NCBI GenBank assembly: GCA_033064195.1
Contig: JARBJD010000313.1
Coordinates: forward strand, 20,027-84,026
DNA from: Blattamonas nauphoetae
Taxonomy: Eukaryota; Preaxostyla; Oxymonadida
Reading direction: 5' to 3'
DNA length: 64,000 nt
Positions 1 to 11,200 of the stretch are shown here, in pieces. The notes beneath the pieces were generated by a model that was given only the letters and a program-made list of their open reading frames with translations, ran no database searches and was not told where the DNA came from. The first letter of the stretch is position 1; every line of letters starts with the position of its first letter. Position numbers and translations under genes: made by a program.

Positions 1-552
1 GGCAGAGCATGGAGTGAGCGAGTCGATAGCCACTGAGGACAATGAGATGGCTGCGTCGACGGAGCAGACGAAGAGAGAGGAGGCGGCGAGTGAATCTGCT
101 GTCTCTCATTGAATGGCTTCCTTCGGAGAGAAGTTGTGCGGATTGTGTTGGTGGGAATGACGATGCATTTTGGTTCTTCTCTCTTTCCGAAGAGTCTGTG
201 ACGATTGGAGATGTTGGAGTGTTTCAGAAATCTGATCGAATGATTGGAATGAATCATCACGAGAGCACTATTTTGGAGAACAACCACGAAACAATATCAC
301 AAACACAAACTGCGAGGAATGGTCACCATCGATGCCTGACAGAAACGAGCAGTGTGAGAGTGACGGCGAAGGGGGGTGGAGAGACGATTGATGGAGAGTG
401 GGGGAGAGAGAGCCCGAATCGTTCGGGAAAAACTATGAGGTGAGGCCAGAGCCAACAAAGATCACACGCAAACAGCAAATGTTGTTCTCAAGAAAGCAAA
501 AATAGTTCAAGTCTTCGCTGGTTCTTGTCTGTTATTTTCGTCGCCGTGGGAC
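1..552. other. Intergenic 3' flank of the first armadillo-like gene; no gene seen
   Basis: No convincing coding frame. The stretch resembles the 3' flanks of two other family members (about 16650-16978 and 22160-22445), sharing the runs that read GATCACAC and CTGGTTCTTGTCTG. The duplicated unit therefore extends about 300 bp beyond the stop codon. The 133-codon frame at 42-443 is arginine-rich and lies in this homologous flank; I do not believe it is a gene. Confidence 0.6.
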
Positions 553-700
553 GTTCATGCCCAGCAGGTTGTTCCATTCGATCGACTTGGCAACAATCCA
601 CCCACCGCATTCGTCCTGCACGTTTCTATTCCTGTTCCGGAAGGTTTACACCCAGCAGGTTGTTCCATTTGATCGATTCGGCAATAATATCTGTGAATCC
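553..700 (-). repeat. 91-bp-offset tandem duplication of a gene 3' end
   Basis: The segment starting at 560 (CCCAGCAGGTTGTTCCATT and following) recurs at 651 with a few substitutions. This is the block that encodes the conserved C-terminal WNNLLGxNLP in the family, so the last codons of the gene at 626-1693 have a second, non-used copy just downstream of the stop. Confidence 0.7.
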
Positions 701-1693
701 GTTTTCAACGTTCTGCAGCCTTTCCTCAATCACATCTTCGATGCCCTCCGTTATCAACATTCGATGCACTTTCTTCCACATATGTCGCTCTTCTCTGCCT
801 TCCTCCTCCCGCTCCAGCTGGGCTTTGTTCATATCTTCCAGAAAATACCAGATTGACTCATCATTTCTGCAGAAAGTGAGACAACTCGAGATCGTGAGAG
901 GGATTGGCATATGATGAACAAAATCCATTGTTGGTTGATAGAAGGGACATATTTGGAGGAATTGGCCGAGGAGTGCAAAAAAATGCATCGATTTTGGCCC
1001 ATCGATCATCAGAAAGCGGTTCACGCACAAATGCCATATATACTTCTCGCAGGGTGCCACAACTTGCTTCAGCACCGTCTCGAAAACAGCTTGTTGTTCA
1101 TTCTCGTCTTCAATTTCGAGGGCGGCGAGACCATATGGAGTTGCGAGCCAGATTGACCAGTCGACGATTTTCATGACGTTGATGTGGATATCGTCTGCCT
1201 CTGCCAAGGAAAGAGACTGTGGATGGAGAGTGATCATGAGTCGAGCGATCAGATCAGCTTTGACGAGGGCAAGATGGATTTTTGGTGAACAGTTTTGCAG
1301 CAGAGTTTTCAGCATCTTCATCGACGTTGCAGTAATTGCCCAGTCGGGTGAGGAAATGAGCACCACAATGGACTGTACGAAATCTGTCGAAGAATCACTA
1401 GATATTGATGCAAGGTTGCTGAGAAGAGCATCTGCTGATTCAGAATCATTTGGATTCACAGATTCAAGAAAGTTCATGGCCTTTGCCTCAAGTGAGTCAT
1501 CAAGTACGGGCTGGGACTGCACAGTAGCAACGAGAGATCGAAATACAACTGCCTTTTCTTGCACAGTTTCATCAGTATTACTGGTCCAATTCACGAAAGG
1601 AGAGCAATCTATTGAAACTGGTAACTCAGGGGAGGATAAATCAGAGTGTTCTGAACTTGAGCAGGTGTCTGTTGTCTTGTCAATCTCGGCCAT
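626..1693 (-). CDS. Armadillo-like repeat family protein, member 1 (intact)
   Basis: About 355 residues, function unknown. Seen in the sequence: an acidic/serine-rich N-terminus, the block SIDCSPFVNW, then VVFRSLVATVQ and SLEAKAMNFLESV, followed by helix pairs typical of an armadillo/HEAT-like fold (LISSPDWAITATSMKMLKTL, ALVKADLIARLMITLHPQSL), a C-terminal PTMDFVHHMPIPLTISSC block, and an end in SIKWNNLLGVNLPEQE before TAG. I chose the ATG at 1693 (MAEID) because other members begin at the equivalent place; the frame is open to an upstream ATG at 1777. At least nine relatives lie in this window. Such folds usually mediate protein-protein binding, but no partner can be read from the sequence. 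Confidence 0.8.
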   Translation of the reverse strand: MAEIDKTTDTCSSSEHSDLSSPELPVSIDCSPFVNWTSNTDETVQEKAVVFRSLVATVQSQPVLDDSLEAKAMNFLESVNPNDSESADALLSNLASISSDSSTDFVQSIVVLISSPDWAITATSMKMLKTLLQNCSPKIHLALVKADLIARLMITLHPQSLSLAEADDIHINVMKIVDWSIWLATPYGLAALEIEDENEQQAVFETVLKQVVAPCEKYIWHLCVNRFLMIDGPKSMHFFALLGQFLQICPFYQPTMDFVHHMPIPLTISSCLTFCRNDESIWYFLEDMNKAQLEREEEGREERHMWKKVHRMLITEGIEDVIEERLQNVENGFTDIIAESIKWNNLLGVNLPEQE

Positions 1694-1779
1694 TCTGTTG
1701 GTCTTTGACGAAGAATATTTGGTATGGGTCACCACAAATGAATGAAAGGAAGAAAGAGATTGAGATGAAATAATCATCC

Positions 1780-2990
1780 AAAAGGAAGAACGAAAATCAA
1801 TTCATAAGGACTGAGAGGCGATCACTTGTTGCGACCAAAGAACACTCATACTCATCTCCTCCTTCCACATTCCCCCTCTCACTCTCATCTCTTCCCCTCT
1901 CCTTTTCGAACCTGTTCCTCCATTTCATCAGTCGGAGACACAATTTGTTCCTTCTGTTTCCGATTCCGATTCTTCACTCTTAGCTGTCTGCCCCGTCCCA
2001 TCCTCTCCTCTCTTGGTGGACACAGTCTCACCTGCTTTTGTTTCAGCTCCAACACGACACGCTTGTTGTCTTCCACCACTCCCTGATAAACTCACTCATC
2101 AAAATTTGCCGTCTCCTTCACTCTCGACAGTCCTCTCATCGTCTGTGGCTGCTTCGACTGCGGTTGACTCGACAGGAACAGCAGTGTCGCCGGGAATGAC
2201 GATATCTCATCAAGCATTCCATCTATATCTCATCAAGTGTGGATCAAGGGTTTACTCATTCCTTCTCCGCACCTTCTTCTTCTCCTTCCTGTTCCTCCTC
2301 GCCGCCTTTCTTTTCCTTACTTCGTTGTCTCGGCTTCACACTCTCCTTCATTTGTCGCCTCTTCTCAACCATCACCCTCTCCCCTCGTCTCATCTCCTAC
2401 TTCTTGTTCGCCTTCCTGCAGTGTGTCCTCCTTTCCTTCTTCAGTCATCTGTTCTTCCTCCTTTCGTTCTCGCACTCTCTCCTCCGATGTCAGTGTCCCC
2501 TCTTCTTCTGCTTGGTTCTCCTCCATCTCCCTCCTCTCCTCTTCCTCCATCTGACATCGAGCACACAATCTTCCTTCCTGAACCCCTTCCCGACATTCCA
2601 CAAATCTTCCTCGCGACTCCTTCCATCATTCTTCTCGTCACAATCCGAGCCGATTCCACAATCTCAATCCACATCATCTCCTCACCCCAATCCATCCCTT
2701 TCTCCATTCCTTCTGAAAACCACAAACACATCTCGTCCGTCCTTGTACACTCCAACAACACTTGTTCCCCTCATTGTTTCCGTCAAATGTGAGGAAGAGC
2801 AAGGACAGAGAAGTCGATCCAACAGATGAACGTGCATCAATCCAGATTCCTCCTCCATTTCCAGATGATGAACACGACTTGAACGATGTGTCGGAGATCG
2901 TCAGAGTTCAGATGACAGAAGAGCGACGTTCAGTGTCCTTCATTCCCTTTCGACGAACACGAGATGAATGATGATAAATGGGTTGCAGTT
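1780..2990. repeat. Pyrimidine-rich spacer containing a copy of a dispersed repeat
   Basis: The plus strand is strongly C/T-biased (TCCTCC, CTTCTTCT runs), so several frames stay open without looking like protein. Positions about 2045-2195 are a clear copy of a repeat also found at about 7470-7620 and 14208-14355, marked by GACACGCTTGTTGTCTTCCA and TGACTCGACAGGAACAGCAG. I see no gene here. Confidence 0.55.
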
Positions 2991-3129
2991 TGGAGGAGGC
3001 CTCGCTGAGTCCCAGCCAGAAAGTGAAGATAAGAGAGGCTTGGAAAATCAAAGCGAGCAGGGATGCTGAGTTAGTGAAGAGACACAACAACATCTCCAGC
3101 TTTCCAACTCATCTTGTCCCTGATTCGAA

Positions 3130-4038
3130 TCAAAAGGAGCCCGCAGCTTGACAACTTTGGCGAGAGACAATAAGCGATTCGAGCTGAATTGGGAGTGTCT
3201 CTTCGTTCGTCTCAACTGGAGCGATGCTTGTCGGTGTTCCGATCGGGATCAGATGATGCTCCTGTTGTTTGGCAGCGGAAAACACGGGTCGGTGCAGAGA
3301 AGGGACGGGAGAAGCTGACGAGACAGCAGGAACTGTTTGGATGATCACGTGTTTCTGAGGAACTGTGAAAACGCGTGGTTGTGAATTGAGTCGTCTGCTC
3401 GTGCTGTCCGAAAGGAGCGATGAAAGTTGGAAGGAAATTCGCGGTTGGGTCGGACGGGAGCTTCGCTTCTTCGGTTTGCTTCGATAATACCCTGCTTGGC
3501 TTTTTGGTCTTCTAATCTGAAGAATCCCGTGTGATGTGTGAACATGAGTGATTGGAGGCGTGAATATCACTTGTTGATGCGAAGTTAATCGTTCGGGTCG
3601 AGTTTCAACGAGATCGTTCAGATTTGGATCGAGGGGGAAATCTGAGTTTTCGATATTTTGAGGTTGATATAGAATTGTTAGGGATTGATCAATGTCTGAT
3701 GATGTGGAGAATTCTGCTGGACTTGTGGGCGTTGGAGAGGACAGCAACAAATGTGAAATTAGTGCATGCTCTGGCGATTCACTTGGTTCATTTGGCCGCA
3801 TGTCAAAGTCTGCCCATTGAGAAGGTTGGTTTCCAATGATTTCAGGAGAATTGATGAACGGAGAGTGTCTTGGTTCGGGAATTCGATTCGGAAGAAGCCG
3901 TGAATTAGGAGTGTGCGATTCATCCGATGCATGATAGAAGAGGTTCGGTGAATGATGGTGATCTAAGTGTGATAACGGGAAACTTTGGTTATTTCTCACT
4001 GTCGCCATTTTTGATGTCCACACAAAGATCTTACCCAT
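3130..4038 (-). CDS. Hypothetical serine/proline/histidine-rich protein
   Basis: A single open frame of 302 codons; a second ATG at 4008 (MATVRNNQ) is an equally good start. The product is polar and low in predicted structure, rich in Ser, Pro, His and Asn, with a basic patch (RSKPKKRSSRPTQPR) in the middle and no transmembrane segment. I do not recognise a domain. A mariner-type MITE (4040-4257) lies directly against the 5' end, and the first ATG overlaps its TA target site, so the original upstream sequence or promoter has probably been displaced. It could be an intrinsically disordered protein or a long spurious frame. Confidence 0.45.
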   Translation of the reverse strand: MGKIFVWTSKMATVRNNQSFPLSHLDHHHSPNLFYHASDESHTPNSRLLPNRIPEPRHSPFINSPEIIGNQPSQWADFDMRPNEPSESPEHALISHLLLSSPTPTSPAEFSTSSDIDQSLTILYQPQNIENSDFPLDPNLNDLVETRPERLTSHQQVIFTPPITHVHTSHGILQIRRPKSQAGYYRSKPKKRSSRPTQPRISFQLSSLLSDSTSRRLNSQPRVFTVPQKHVIIQTVPAVSSASPVPSLHRPVFSAAKQQEHHLIPIGTPTSIAPVETNEETLPIQLESLIVSRQSCQAAGSF

Positions 4039-4039
4039 A

Positions 4040-4257
4040 CAGGGTGGCCCAAAAGTCTAAAAAATAAAAGGGCCGATCAACAATCGAAAAGACTGATTCT
4101 AAGCTTCAACTAGATTTCTATTTTTCGTAATGTGACTAGTAATATCATCATATTCTCTCACCTCAACATCATTGGCGAAAAATCCCTGGTTGCGTACCGA
4201 CAAGCGAGAAAGAGTCGCGATCGGCCCTTTTATTTTTTAGACTTTTGGGCCACCCTG
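4040..4257. mobile_element. Tc1/mariner-type MITE, 218 bp
   Basis: The two ends are inverted copies over about 38 bp without mismatch, beginning CAGGGTGGCCCAAAAGTC. Both sides are flanked by TA (4038-4039 and 4258-4259), the target duplication of the Tc1/mariner/IS630 superfamily. The 140-bp interior has no coding capacity, so this is a non-autonomous copy. Perfect TIRs suggest a recent insertion. Confidence 0.9.
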
Positions 4258-4259
4258 TA

Positions 4260-5035
4260 TAACAGGATTTACTAGTTGAGATTTGAAGAGAGCATTATCC
4301 CTCCTTTTTGATGTGTCCTTCCCTGCTCGAAGAAAGCTGATGCTTGGAGTTCTGCTGGTTGGGTTGTGAAGTGTTGGCCGAGATGGGTTGGTGTGTCGGA
4401 CAAGCAGGACGAGAATGATGTGATCAAGCTCAGAAATACTGCTGCTCGTCACACGCTGAGTCAACTCCATCCTTCCTGCGTCTTCCACAACCCAATTCGA
4501 TGGATGGCTCGTCATGTTCACATTCTGGCTCTTTTTCGGTAGCGTGGACACATTCCAAGGCAGGGCTGCTTGTTCCAGAACTCATTTTGTCTTGTCTTTG
4601 CCGCATCCAAAACCCATCACACGGTCAGTCCCAAAAGACAGGCAAGAATCACCGATCGCAAGTTCCGAGGCTGATATCGTCGTTTCTTCCCCAAAATGCG
4701 CATCTTCAACTCTTGACATTGGTGTTGCAGCTTCCAATGTCATGTGATTGTTCATCAATCGTCCCTCCCAACATCACAAATGGAGAGATTGCCCCGTTTG
4801 GGCGAATATCGCTGTCCGACACGATCACACTTGACGATGAAACTGAGGCGATCAGAGAGGAGCGTTCTTGGCTGTGAAGGCAAAGTGATGGCCCCAGCAC
4901 GGGTGAGTTTCGAATCGTGAGGATCCAAAGCAGCGAATGGTCATCAGAAGTTGATGATTCAATTCCGTTCTGAGAGTCGAGACCGTCGCTTGAAATGTAG
5001 ATATGGACATCTGTCTGTATTCCTTCCAAATTCAA
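4260..5035 (-). pseudogene. Relic of a beta-helix surface-receptor gene
   Basis: Minus-strand frames 5035-4706 and 4551-4237 read as consecutive parts of a protein resembling the N-terminal third of the receptor-like gene at 28440. There is a stretch ending SLLWILTIRNSPVLG, then SDSDIRPNGAISPFVMLGG, then SNWVVEDAGRMELTQRV. The frames do not join, there is no start or end, and the 3' part stops at the MITE. The similarity is by eye and is stronger in pattern (serine-rich strands, SPFV turn) than in identity. 5036-5395 between this and the next gene holds nothing recognisable. Confidence 0.45.
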
Positions 5036-5395
5036 CGTTTTGGAACTTCCTGGGGATCCACACGAAGAAAAGATGCGATTTGGGAGATGGATGAGGTCAA
5101 CATGCGCGCCCAGGAATAGGCCGAAGGATCTGCTTTATGTTTCCTTCCCACCCGAAGCTATTGTGAGTGTGAGTGTTGTGACAAGGAAATGAAATGGATT
5201 CATTTCTCGTTTGCGGAGTTGAAGGCAGGTTGGAGTCAACCATGAGATGGATCATTTCTGTGAATCAGAGATGGTTCGTCAATCAGGAAGATTGATGTAT
5301 GGACATTTCATAATTTCCTCCTGAGGTTTGTGATCTCAAATTCAGTAGAATCTTTGGACACCCGTAATCTGTTGCTCATTAAATCGATCCAGATA

Positions 5396-6472
5396 ATGAT
5401 GACTTGTATATCTCCATCAACCGTCTTAGACGAACATTCACATGAAGATGTGTCCTATATTCGTCTTTCATTGCCGGTTGGCAGTTCAGCATTCATGAAT
5501 TGGGACGGGAAACCAATCGAATCAACTTCGGCAAAATCAAGTGTCTATCAGTCATTGGTGGCTCTGATCAAGGACGACCATGCTTTAGATGATGCTTCTG
5601 AAAAGAAGGCAGCCTCCCTTCTCGATCAGATAAAATCTTTTGAGTCAATCGAATCTGAAGTCTCGCTTCTCGAGCTAATGCTATCGTCACCAAAAGCCTC
5701 TTTGACAGACTTGGTGTCTTCGATCACTGTGCTCATTTCTTCAGCCAGTCAGGTTATCACAACCGCAACGATGGAGATGATCAAATCTCTGATCATTTGG
5801 TGCTCACCTAACGTCCGACTATCACTTGTCAAGGCTGATCTGATCCCTCACATATTTGCCTCTCTCAATCAACAGTCTTTCTCGTTGCCAGATTATGAAC
5901 ATATCCACACCTACCTCGTTTCAATCATCGCCTCTTCTCTCCGGCTCGCAACTCCTATTTGGATCGCACAACTCGAAATTAAAGATCACAATGAACAACA
6001 AGCTGTTCTTGAAATGGTTTTGAAGCAAGTTCTCATCCCTTCGGAGAAGTATATTTGCCTTTTATGCGTGAGCCGTTTTTCAATCATCGATGGAACACAA
6101 TCCGAAGGTTTTCTGTCACTCCTCGCCAAACTCCTCCGAATATGTCCATATTACGAACCGACAATGGATTTTGTCCTTCATATGCCTGTCATTCTCACGA
6201 TCCCAAGTTGTCTCGCACTCTTCGAGGATGATTACACAATTTGGGATTTTCTGTCTTCGATGTTCGATGCCTGCGAAGAATGGAACAAGCATTCTGAAAA
6301 TATTCATCGAACAAGGACAGCACTTCTGCAGTCTTTGCGAACGGAAGGGTTCGAAGATGTGTCTGAACAAAAGCTCCAACACGACAGAGGGGAGTTCCAC
6401 GGAAGGAGAATTGTCGTCCATTCGATGGGATTGAGCAACTTGCAGGGCATGAACCTTCTACAGCGTCGATAG
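5396..6472 (+). CDS. Armadillo-like repeat family protein, member 2 (intact, divergent)
   Basis: 358 residues from the ATG at 5396 (MMTCIS); the frame is open further upstream but only from non-ATG codons. It keeps the family order: FMNWDGKP, VYQSLVALIKD, a short SEKKAASLLDQIKSF segment, LISSASQVITTATMEMIKSL, LVKADLIPHIFASLNQQSF, HNEQQAVLEMVLKQV, PTMDFVLHMPVILTIPSC, and a C-terminus with GLSNLQGMNL. It is the only intact member on the plus strand and differs more in its first 80 residues than the others do. Frame intact to TAG; probably functional. Role unknown. Confidence 0.8.
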   Translation: MMTCISPSTVLDEHSHEDVSYIRLSLPVGSSAFMNWDGKPIESTSAKSSVYQSLVALIKDDHALDDASEKKAASLLDQIKSFESIESEVSLLELMLSSPKASLTDLVSSITVLISSASQVITTATMEMIKSLIIWCSPNVRLSLVKADLIPHIFASLNQQSFSLPDYEHIHTYLVSIIASSLRLATPIWIAQLEIKDHNEQQAVLEMVLKQVLIPSEKYICLLCVSRFSIIDGTQSEGFLSLLAKLLRICPYYEPTMDFVLHMPVILTIPSCLALFEDDYTIWDFLSSMFDACEEWNKHSENIHRTRTALLQSLRTEGFEDVSEQKLQHDRGEFHGRRIVVHSMGLSNLQGMNLLQRR

Positions 6473-6479
6473 AGCCAGA

Positions 6480-6830
6480 CAGGAACGAGAAAGAATCGGA
6501 CACTCACGACGAAATGAGAAGGCGAAAGTGGGAAGAGTGGAAGTGTGAGGTGGAAAGAAGAGGAGGAGAAAAGCAGGCGAGGATGAGTCTCACAGAGAAG
6601 GGGAGAGGAAGAGGAAGAAGAGCTGCGAAGGAACTCGAAGTGGCTGGAAGGCGGACAAGCAGGACGGATCGTGGAGACATGGATGAGAAAGTGAAGGAAG
6701 AAGAGTGAGGCAACGGGATTGTTCGTCAGACACGATCTTGGAGAGAGGGGATGGAATGAGGAGTGGCTGTCTTCTCTGCTCTGACTGTCGCCGTCTCCGT
6801 TCTCCTCGCCATCTCACTTTTTCATTCATC
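6480..6830. repeat. Purine-rich fragment of the dispersed repeat
   Basis: The A/G-rich plus strand (GAGAAGGGGAGAGGAAGAGG and similar) matches, in inverted orientation, the end of the repeat at about 14770-14930. Frames are open on both strands because of composition. No gene supported. Confidence 0.5.
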
Positions 6831-6916
6831 GGTTATCTAGTCTATCCTAATGTGATATTTTGTTATTCCTTTTCAACATTTATTTCATCACAATCTCTTT
6901 GTTTTGCCTGTGATCA

Positions 6917-6928
6917 GACCCATAACGA
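6917..6928 (+). promoter_or_regulatory. Conserved upstream 12-mer GACCCATAACGA
   Basis: Ends 24 nt before the ATG of member 3. The same 12-mer lies 24-26 nt before the ATG of four other members. It could be a transcription start or leader element, or only part of the duplicated unit. Confidence 0.35.
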
Positions 6929-6952
6929 ACATATTTTGCCGAATCAGTCGGA

Positions 6953-7367
6953 ATGGGCCAGATAATCAATCACAAAAATAACTCGTCAGGTTCAACTCAA
7001 TCTTCTGTGTCCTCCCCTCATTTGCCATTTTCAGTGGATTGCTCACCGTTCCTGAATTGGAACGAAGAACACTTTGAAACTGTAGACGAAAACGTCGTTG
7101 CCTTTCGGTCTCTTGTTGCCACAGTGAAGTTGCAGCCTGTTCTTGATGCCTCTCTGGAAGCGAAAGCAGTGAAGTTTCTGGAATCTGTCGATCCGGATGA
7201 TGTAGAATCACCATCTGCTTTTCTCAGCAGTTTTGCAACGAATACTGATAATTCTTCGACCAACTTCGTACACTCCATTGGGGTACTGATTTCATCTGTC
7301 AGTCAGAACATTACCACTGCAGCAATGGTGATGGTCAGAACTCTGATTAAAACGTGTTCATTTGACA
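6953..7367 (+). pseudogene. Armadillo-like family, member 3 (3'-truncated)
   Basis: Starts at ATG 6953 (MGQIINHK) and keeps the family N-terminus: PFSVDCSPFLNW, VVAFRSLVATVK, SLEAKAVKFLESVDP, SIGVLISSVSQNITTAAMVMV. After about codon 138 (near 7367) similarity stops and the frame runs into the dispersed repeat that occupies 7440-8055, ending at 7666 with unrelated residues. The C-terminal two thirds of the family fold, including the PTMDF block, is missing, so I call it a truncated pseudogene created at a repeat junction. Confidence 0.75.
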
Positions 7368-7439
7368 TCCCTTGTCCCATCCCCATCCCCACTCTTCACT
7401 CTTCTCTGTCTGCCCCGTCCTATCCTCTCCTCTTCCGCT

Positions 7440-8055
7440 GGACACTGCCTCATCTGCTTTTGTTTCAGCTTCAACACAACACGCTTGTTGTCTTCCACCA
7501 CTCCCTGATAAACTCACTCATCAACATTTTCCGTCTTCTTCACTCTCGACAACCCTCTCATCGTCTGCGGCTGTTTCGACTGTGGTTGACTCGACAGGAA
7601 CAGCAGTGTCGCCAGCTGTCCTTGCAGTCACCAGACAGCACCGACACATGGAATGCGCGAAGATGACAATGTGATGTGTGTCTGGCCAGAATAGCGGTGA
7701 TTGCGGAGACGATGTGGCAAGCGGCGAGATCGACCGTGTCGATGTTCTGTCGGTCTGTCTGCATGTCGCTGTGTTCACGTGTGTTGGTTCAGCTGAAGTG
7801 AGAGAACGGCTATCTGGTCATTCGCTCGATTGGGGTTTTGGTTGGCTTTGGTGAGGAGTGCTGAGACTGTGGGCATCAGTTGTAGTGTCGTCAGCGAGAG
7901 TGGTGAAAAGCGACACTCAGCTTCGTCTGATGCGATGGAGACAGGCGGAGAGATGTGCGGGAGGTGTCGTGCACGTCTCCCTCTCTTCGTCTTCTGCCTC
8001 TTTCCTCTCCTCTCCTTCTCACTCTTCTTCCTTCTCTCTTTCACACCCATGTCTG
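7440..8055. repeat. Dispersed repeat, copy 2
   Basis: Collinear with about 14190-14790. Shared landmarks are the TTGTTGTCTTCCACCACTCC, GGAACAGCAGTGTCGCC, GTTCACGTGTG and GAGAGTGGTGAAAAGCGACA runs. Both copies sit next to an armadillo-family gene. No transposase-like frame; ends not defined, and no target duplication found. Confidence 0.65.
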
Positions 8056-8284
8056 GACAACAATCTCAGAACGCTGGGGAGATTTGTTGTCATCCGAATC
8101 TGCTTCTCAGATGGCAGATGAAAGTTCAGTCTACATCGAAAGGTCATCGAAATCCATCTCATTCACCACCAGCGTGCTTGTCTCTCTTTCTTTCATCGTC
8201 ATTCCGTCCACATCAAACTCTGGTTTCATGTTTTCGATGGACGAAGAGGTCGTGGAGAGAGTCTGGTGGTTGTACTCACTCCAA

Positions 8285-11200
8285 TCAAGTTTGGGAGAGA
8301 AGACGAGAGAAGTTGTGGTCCAACATTTCGTGTTTGGCCCAAAAATCACGAATAGAACGAAGAACAATCCCAATCACACAAATCCCATTTTCGTAGTCCT
8401 CCAAAAACGATGATTCTGACACGGCTCCAATCACAATGTCCAACATCCGAAAACGCATCATTTCCATCACAATCTCAACACTGCCCACACTCACAAGTCT
8501 CTTCACAAACTCCAAGAAAACAGACACTTCTGCGGGAATCGGAGAGCTGAAGAAATGAGAGAAAAAAGACGAAACACACAAAATCAACTTCCACAGCTTT
8601 GGAAGGCCCCCAGATTCAAACACTATCCATTTCGCATCTGAAGAGAGAAAGAACATCCAAAACACTAACTTCGTCGATTCAGATCTCGAACCAATGTCCC
8701 AGCGAGGCAGCTTCCTTCTCGCGTAGTATTCACTTCTTCCGACAGCAATCCGAGCATGGTTGTGTAGAGGTCAGCGGTTTTGAGTGCATCATTTGGGGAG
8801 AGTTGTTGACTGTTTACGTCTTCGAAGAGATCGAACACCACGGGGCTGTTCGAATGAGCGAGAGCAGACCCAAACCCAGTTGGGATGTTCAGCCATTCCA
8901 GAGATTCGCAACCAGCTGAGACCATCGGTTCAGGTGAACTGTCTTGGATGATGGTGTTCAACTGGCGAACTGACCTGCACAGTTCTTTCAGACTGTGACA
9001 ATCGCCGAATGGTGCAGTGACAATGAAAAGAGTTGTCACCATCCCTCTCAAAGGCTCGACAAGAAAGATTTGACTCGACACAGAAGACAGAATGGGGAGG
9101 AAGAAGCGGACGACGAGTGGTGGTGGGAAATAAAGAAAGAGATCAAAAGTGTCAGAGATGAGAGGAGACGAAAACATCCAAAATAAGTTGAGCAGATGTT
9201 TACCACATCTCACAGCGTCTGTTTCCATCACATCCAAATGCACTCCTCGTCGACAGAGTGCATGAAACCCACACAACGAAGTGTTGAGCAGAGAATGGGA
9301 AAGTTCAGCATCAGGCTCACTGTCATGGAGGAAGAATTCGAGTGGGCTCATTCGGAGGGTTCGCTCGAAGAGGAAGTCGAGAGGAGGCTGGTGTGGCTTG
9401 TGTCGGTTGAGTGAGGAGTGACAGAGGAAGATAATTTTGTTCTCGAGAGGAAGAAGAGCGTGTGCGTCAATTTCAGGATATTCTGTGAGGAAGTTAGTGA
9501 GAGTGGGAGGAAAATCGCGATTCGATAGAAGTGAGATCAGAAGACAATACGAAATGAGACACTGATAATACTTCGGGTCCTCCTCCAACTGTTGGATGCC
9601 ATCGAATGTGGAGACGATTCGAGAGACTGCTTGTTGATGTTGTTCGAAAGAGAGGATGATGAAGAGGGTCTTTGCTCTCCCTAGCTGATCTTTGATCGAA
9701 CTATGTTGGAGATACAAGACCAGAAGGACGGTGAAGACATGGAACTGTTTTGAATTCAAATCTGCGTTGATCAGTCCATCCCAATCAAACTCAGCGGTAG
9801 GAAAAGGCGGCAGAGAACGACGAAGGAGATGGTGATTGATCCAGTTCATGGAAATTGTGATGAGGGCCAGCTGTTCTTCGTGATGGCCATCGCGAAAGGC
9901 TGAGCGGAGCTGATTCCAGAAACGTGGCAGCAGGTGAACGAAACACGACATGTCATCGAAAGATCCAAAGAGCGAATACGCAGCCGTACGGATCAGAGAG
10001 TTGGAAGTGCCGAGGAGAGAGACTGTTCGATCGACGAAGTTTTCGATGTCGAGAATGCATTTCTCAGCTCCGACGAGTTCACACACAGACTTGCAGCGAA
10101 CCAGCGAACGAGCCAGTTTCTCGTTGTCAGTCTCGTCGAAGAGGGAAGAGTCGAAGAGCTCTGAGGGATTGATGGTGTCGTGTTGGTGGAAGGTGTGAAG
10201 AGGGCCGAAGCTGACAGTTGGAGAGTGTTTGAGGAGAGAGGGAGGGAGAGGGGAGGTGAGGAGAGTGTGGAGGATCGTCAGAAGTTGGAGTGATTCTTGT
10301 CGGAAGTTTGGCGACGACGAAAGAGTCCGAAGAGAAGAGTCGAGGAGTGCATCGAGAGAGGTGTGGGGAGAAGAGCGCGATGAATGCAGAGACGACGTTG
10401 AACTGTCCTCCGACCCATCCACTGACGAAATCAGATGTTGAAACTTCGCTTGGAGCGAGAGAAGTGTCGGTCTAAAGAAGGGCAATTTGAGGAACGATGT
10501 GTCAATCTGAAAATGGATGAAGAAACAACGAATCCACACCACAACTTCGCCTCCATCTCCCACTTTCTGCAGAAACTCTCTCCACAACGAAATCCGTCCC
10601 GCTTCTTCAAACAATTCTCCATCAAACTCCCTCTGGAGCTCTTTCGTCTCCGAATCGAGCAGTTCTGCCAATCTCGCGAATTGCGGGGAGTGTTGATCGC
10701 CTTCAACGTCAGTCAGTCGAGCTGTGGGATTGACAATCACTTTGTTCTCCAAGTAGAAGACAACAGCGTACGCAATATTGGTCATCCACATCAAGTCATC
10801 GAATATTGTGAGATCATCGACAATCATTTCTGTGCAGTTTTTGGCGACTTCACTCATGATTTCCTTGAACTTGGATGGATCGTAGGTGGGAAAAAAATGG
10901 CCAGTGCTGGCGAGATGATGGATGAGATGGTGAAGGATGGATGAAATCTGATTGTTTTGATAATTCTGATCAAAATGATTGGGGAGGCAGTTTGACGAGG
11001 AAAGGTGACAAATCAAATCAAGAAAAAGCAGCGAGAGGCAGGAAATGCCGTCGGAGAAGGATTGTGGGGAAGGCGGAGGTGAAAAACATGCGGGCGAGTG
11101 GAACATATCTGAATTTGAAGAAAGTGAAGAAGAAGAGACAAACTAATCCGAGCGATTCCAAACGAATCCACAACAACATCATCCCAATCGAACAGAAACG

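Noticed and set aside
10435-10944. 169-codon plus-strand frame, with several others between 8995 and 10706
   Set aside because: All lie antisense to the 813-codon minus-strand coding block.
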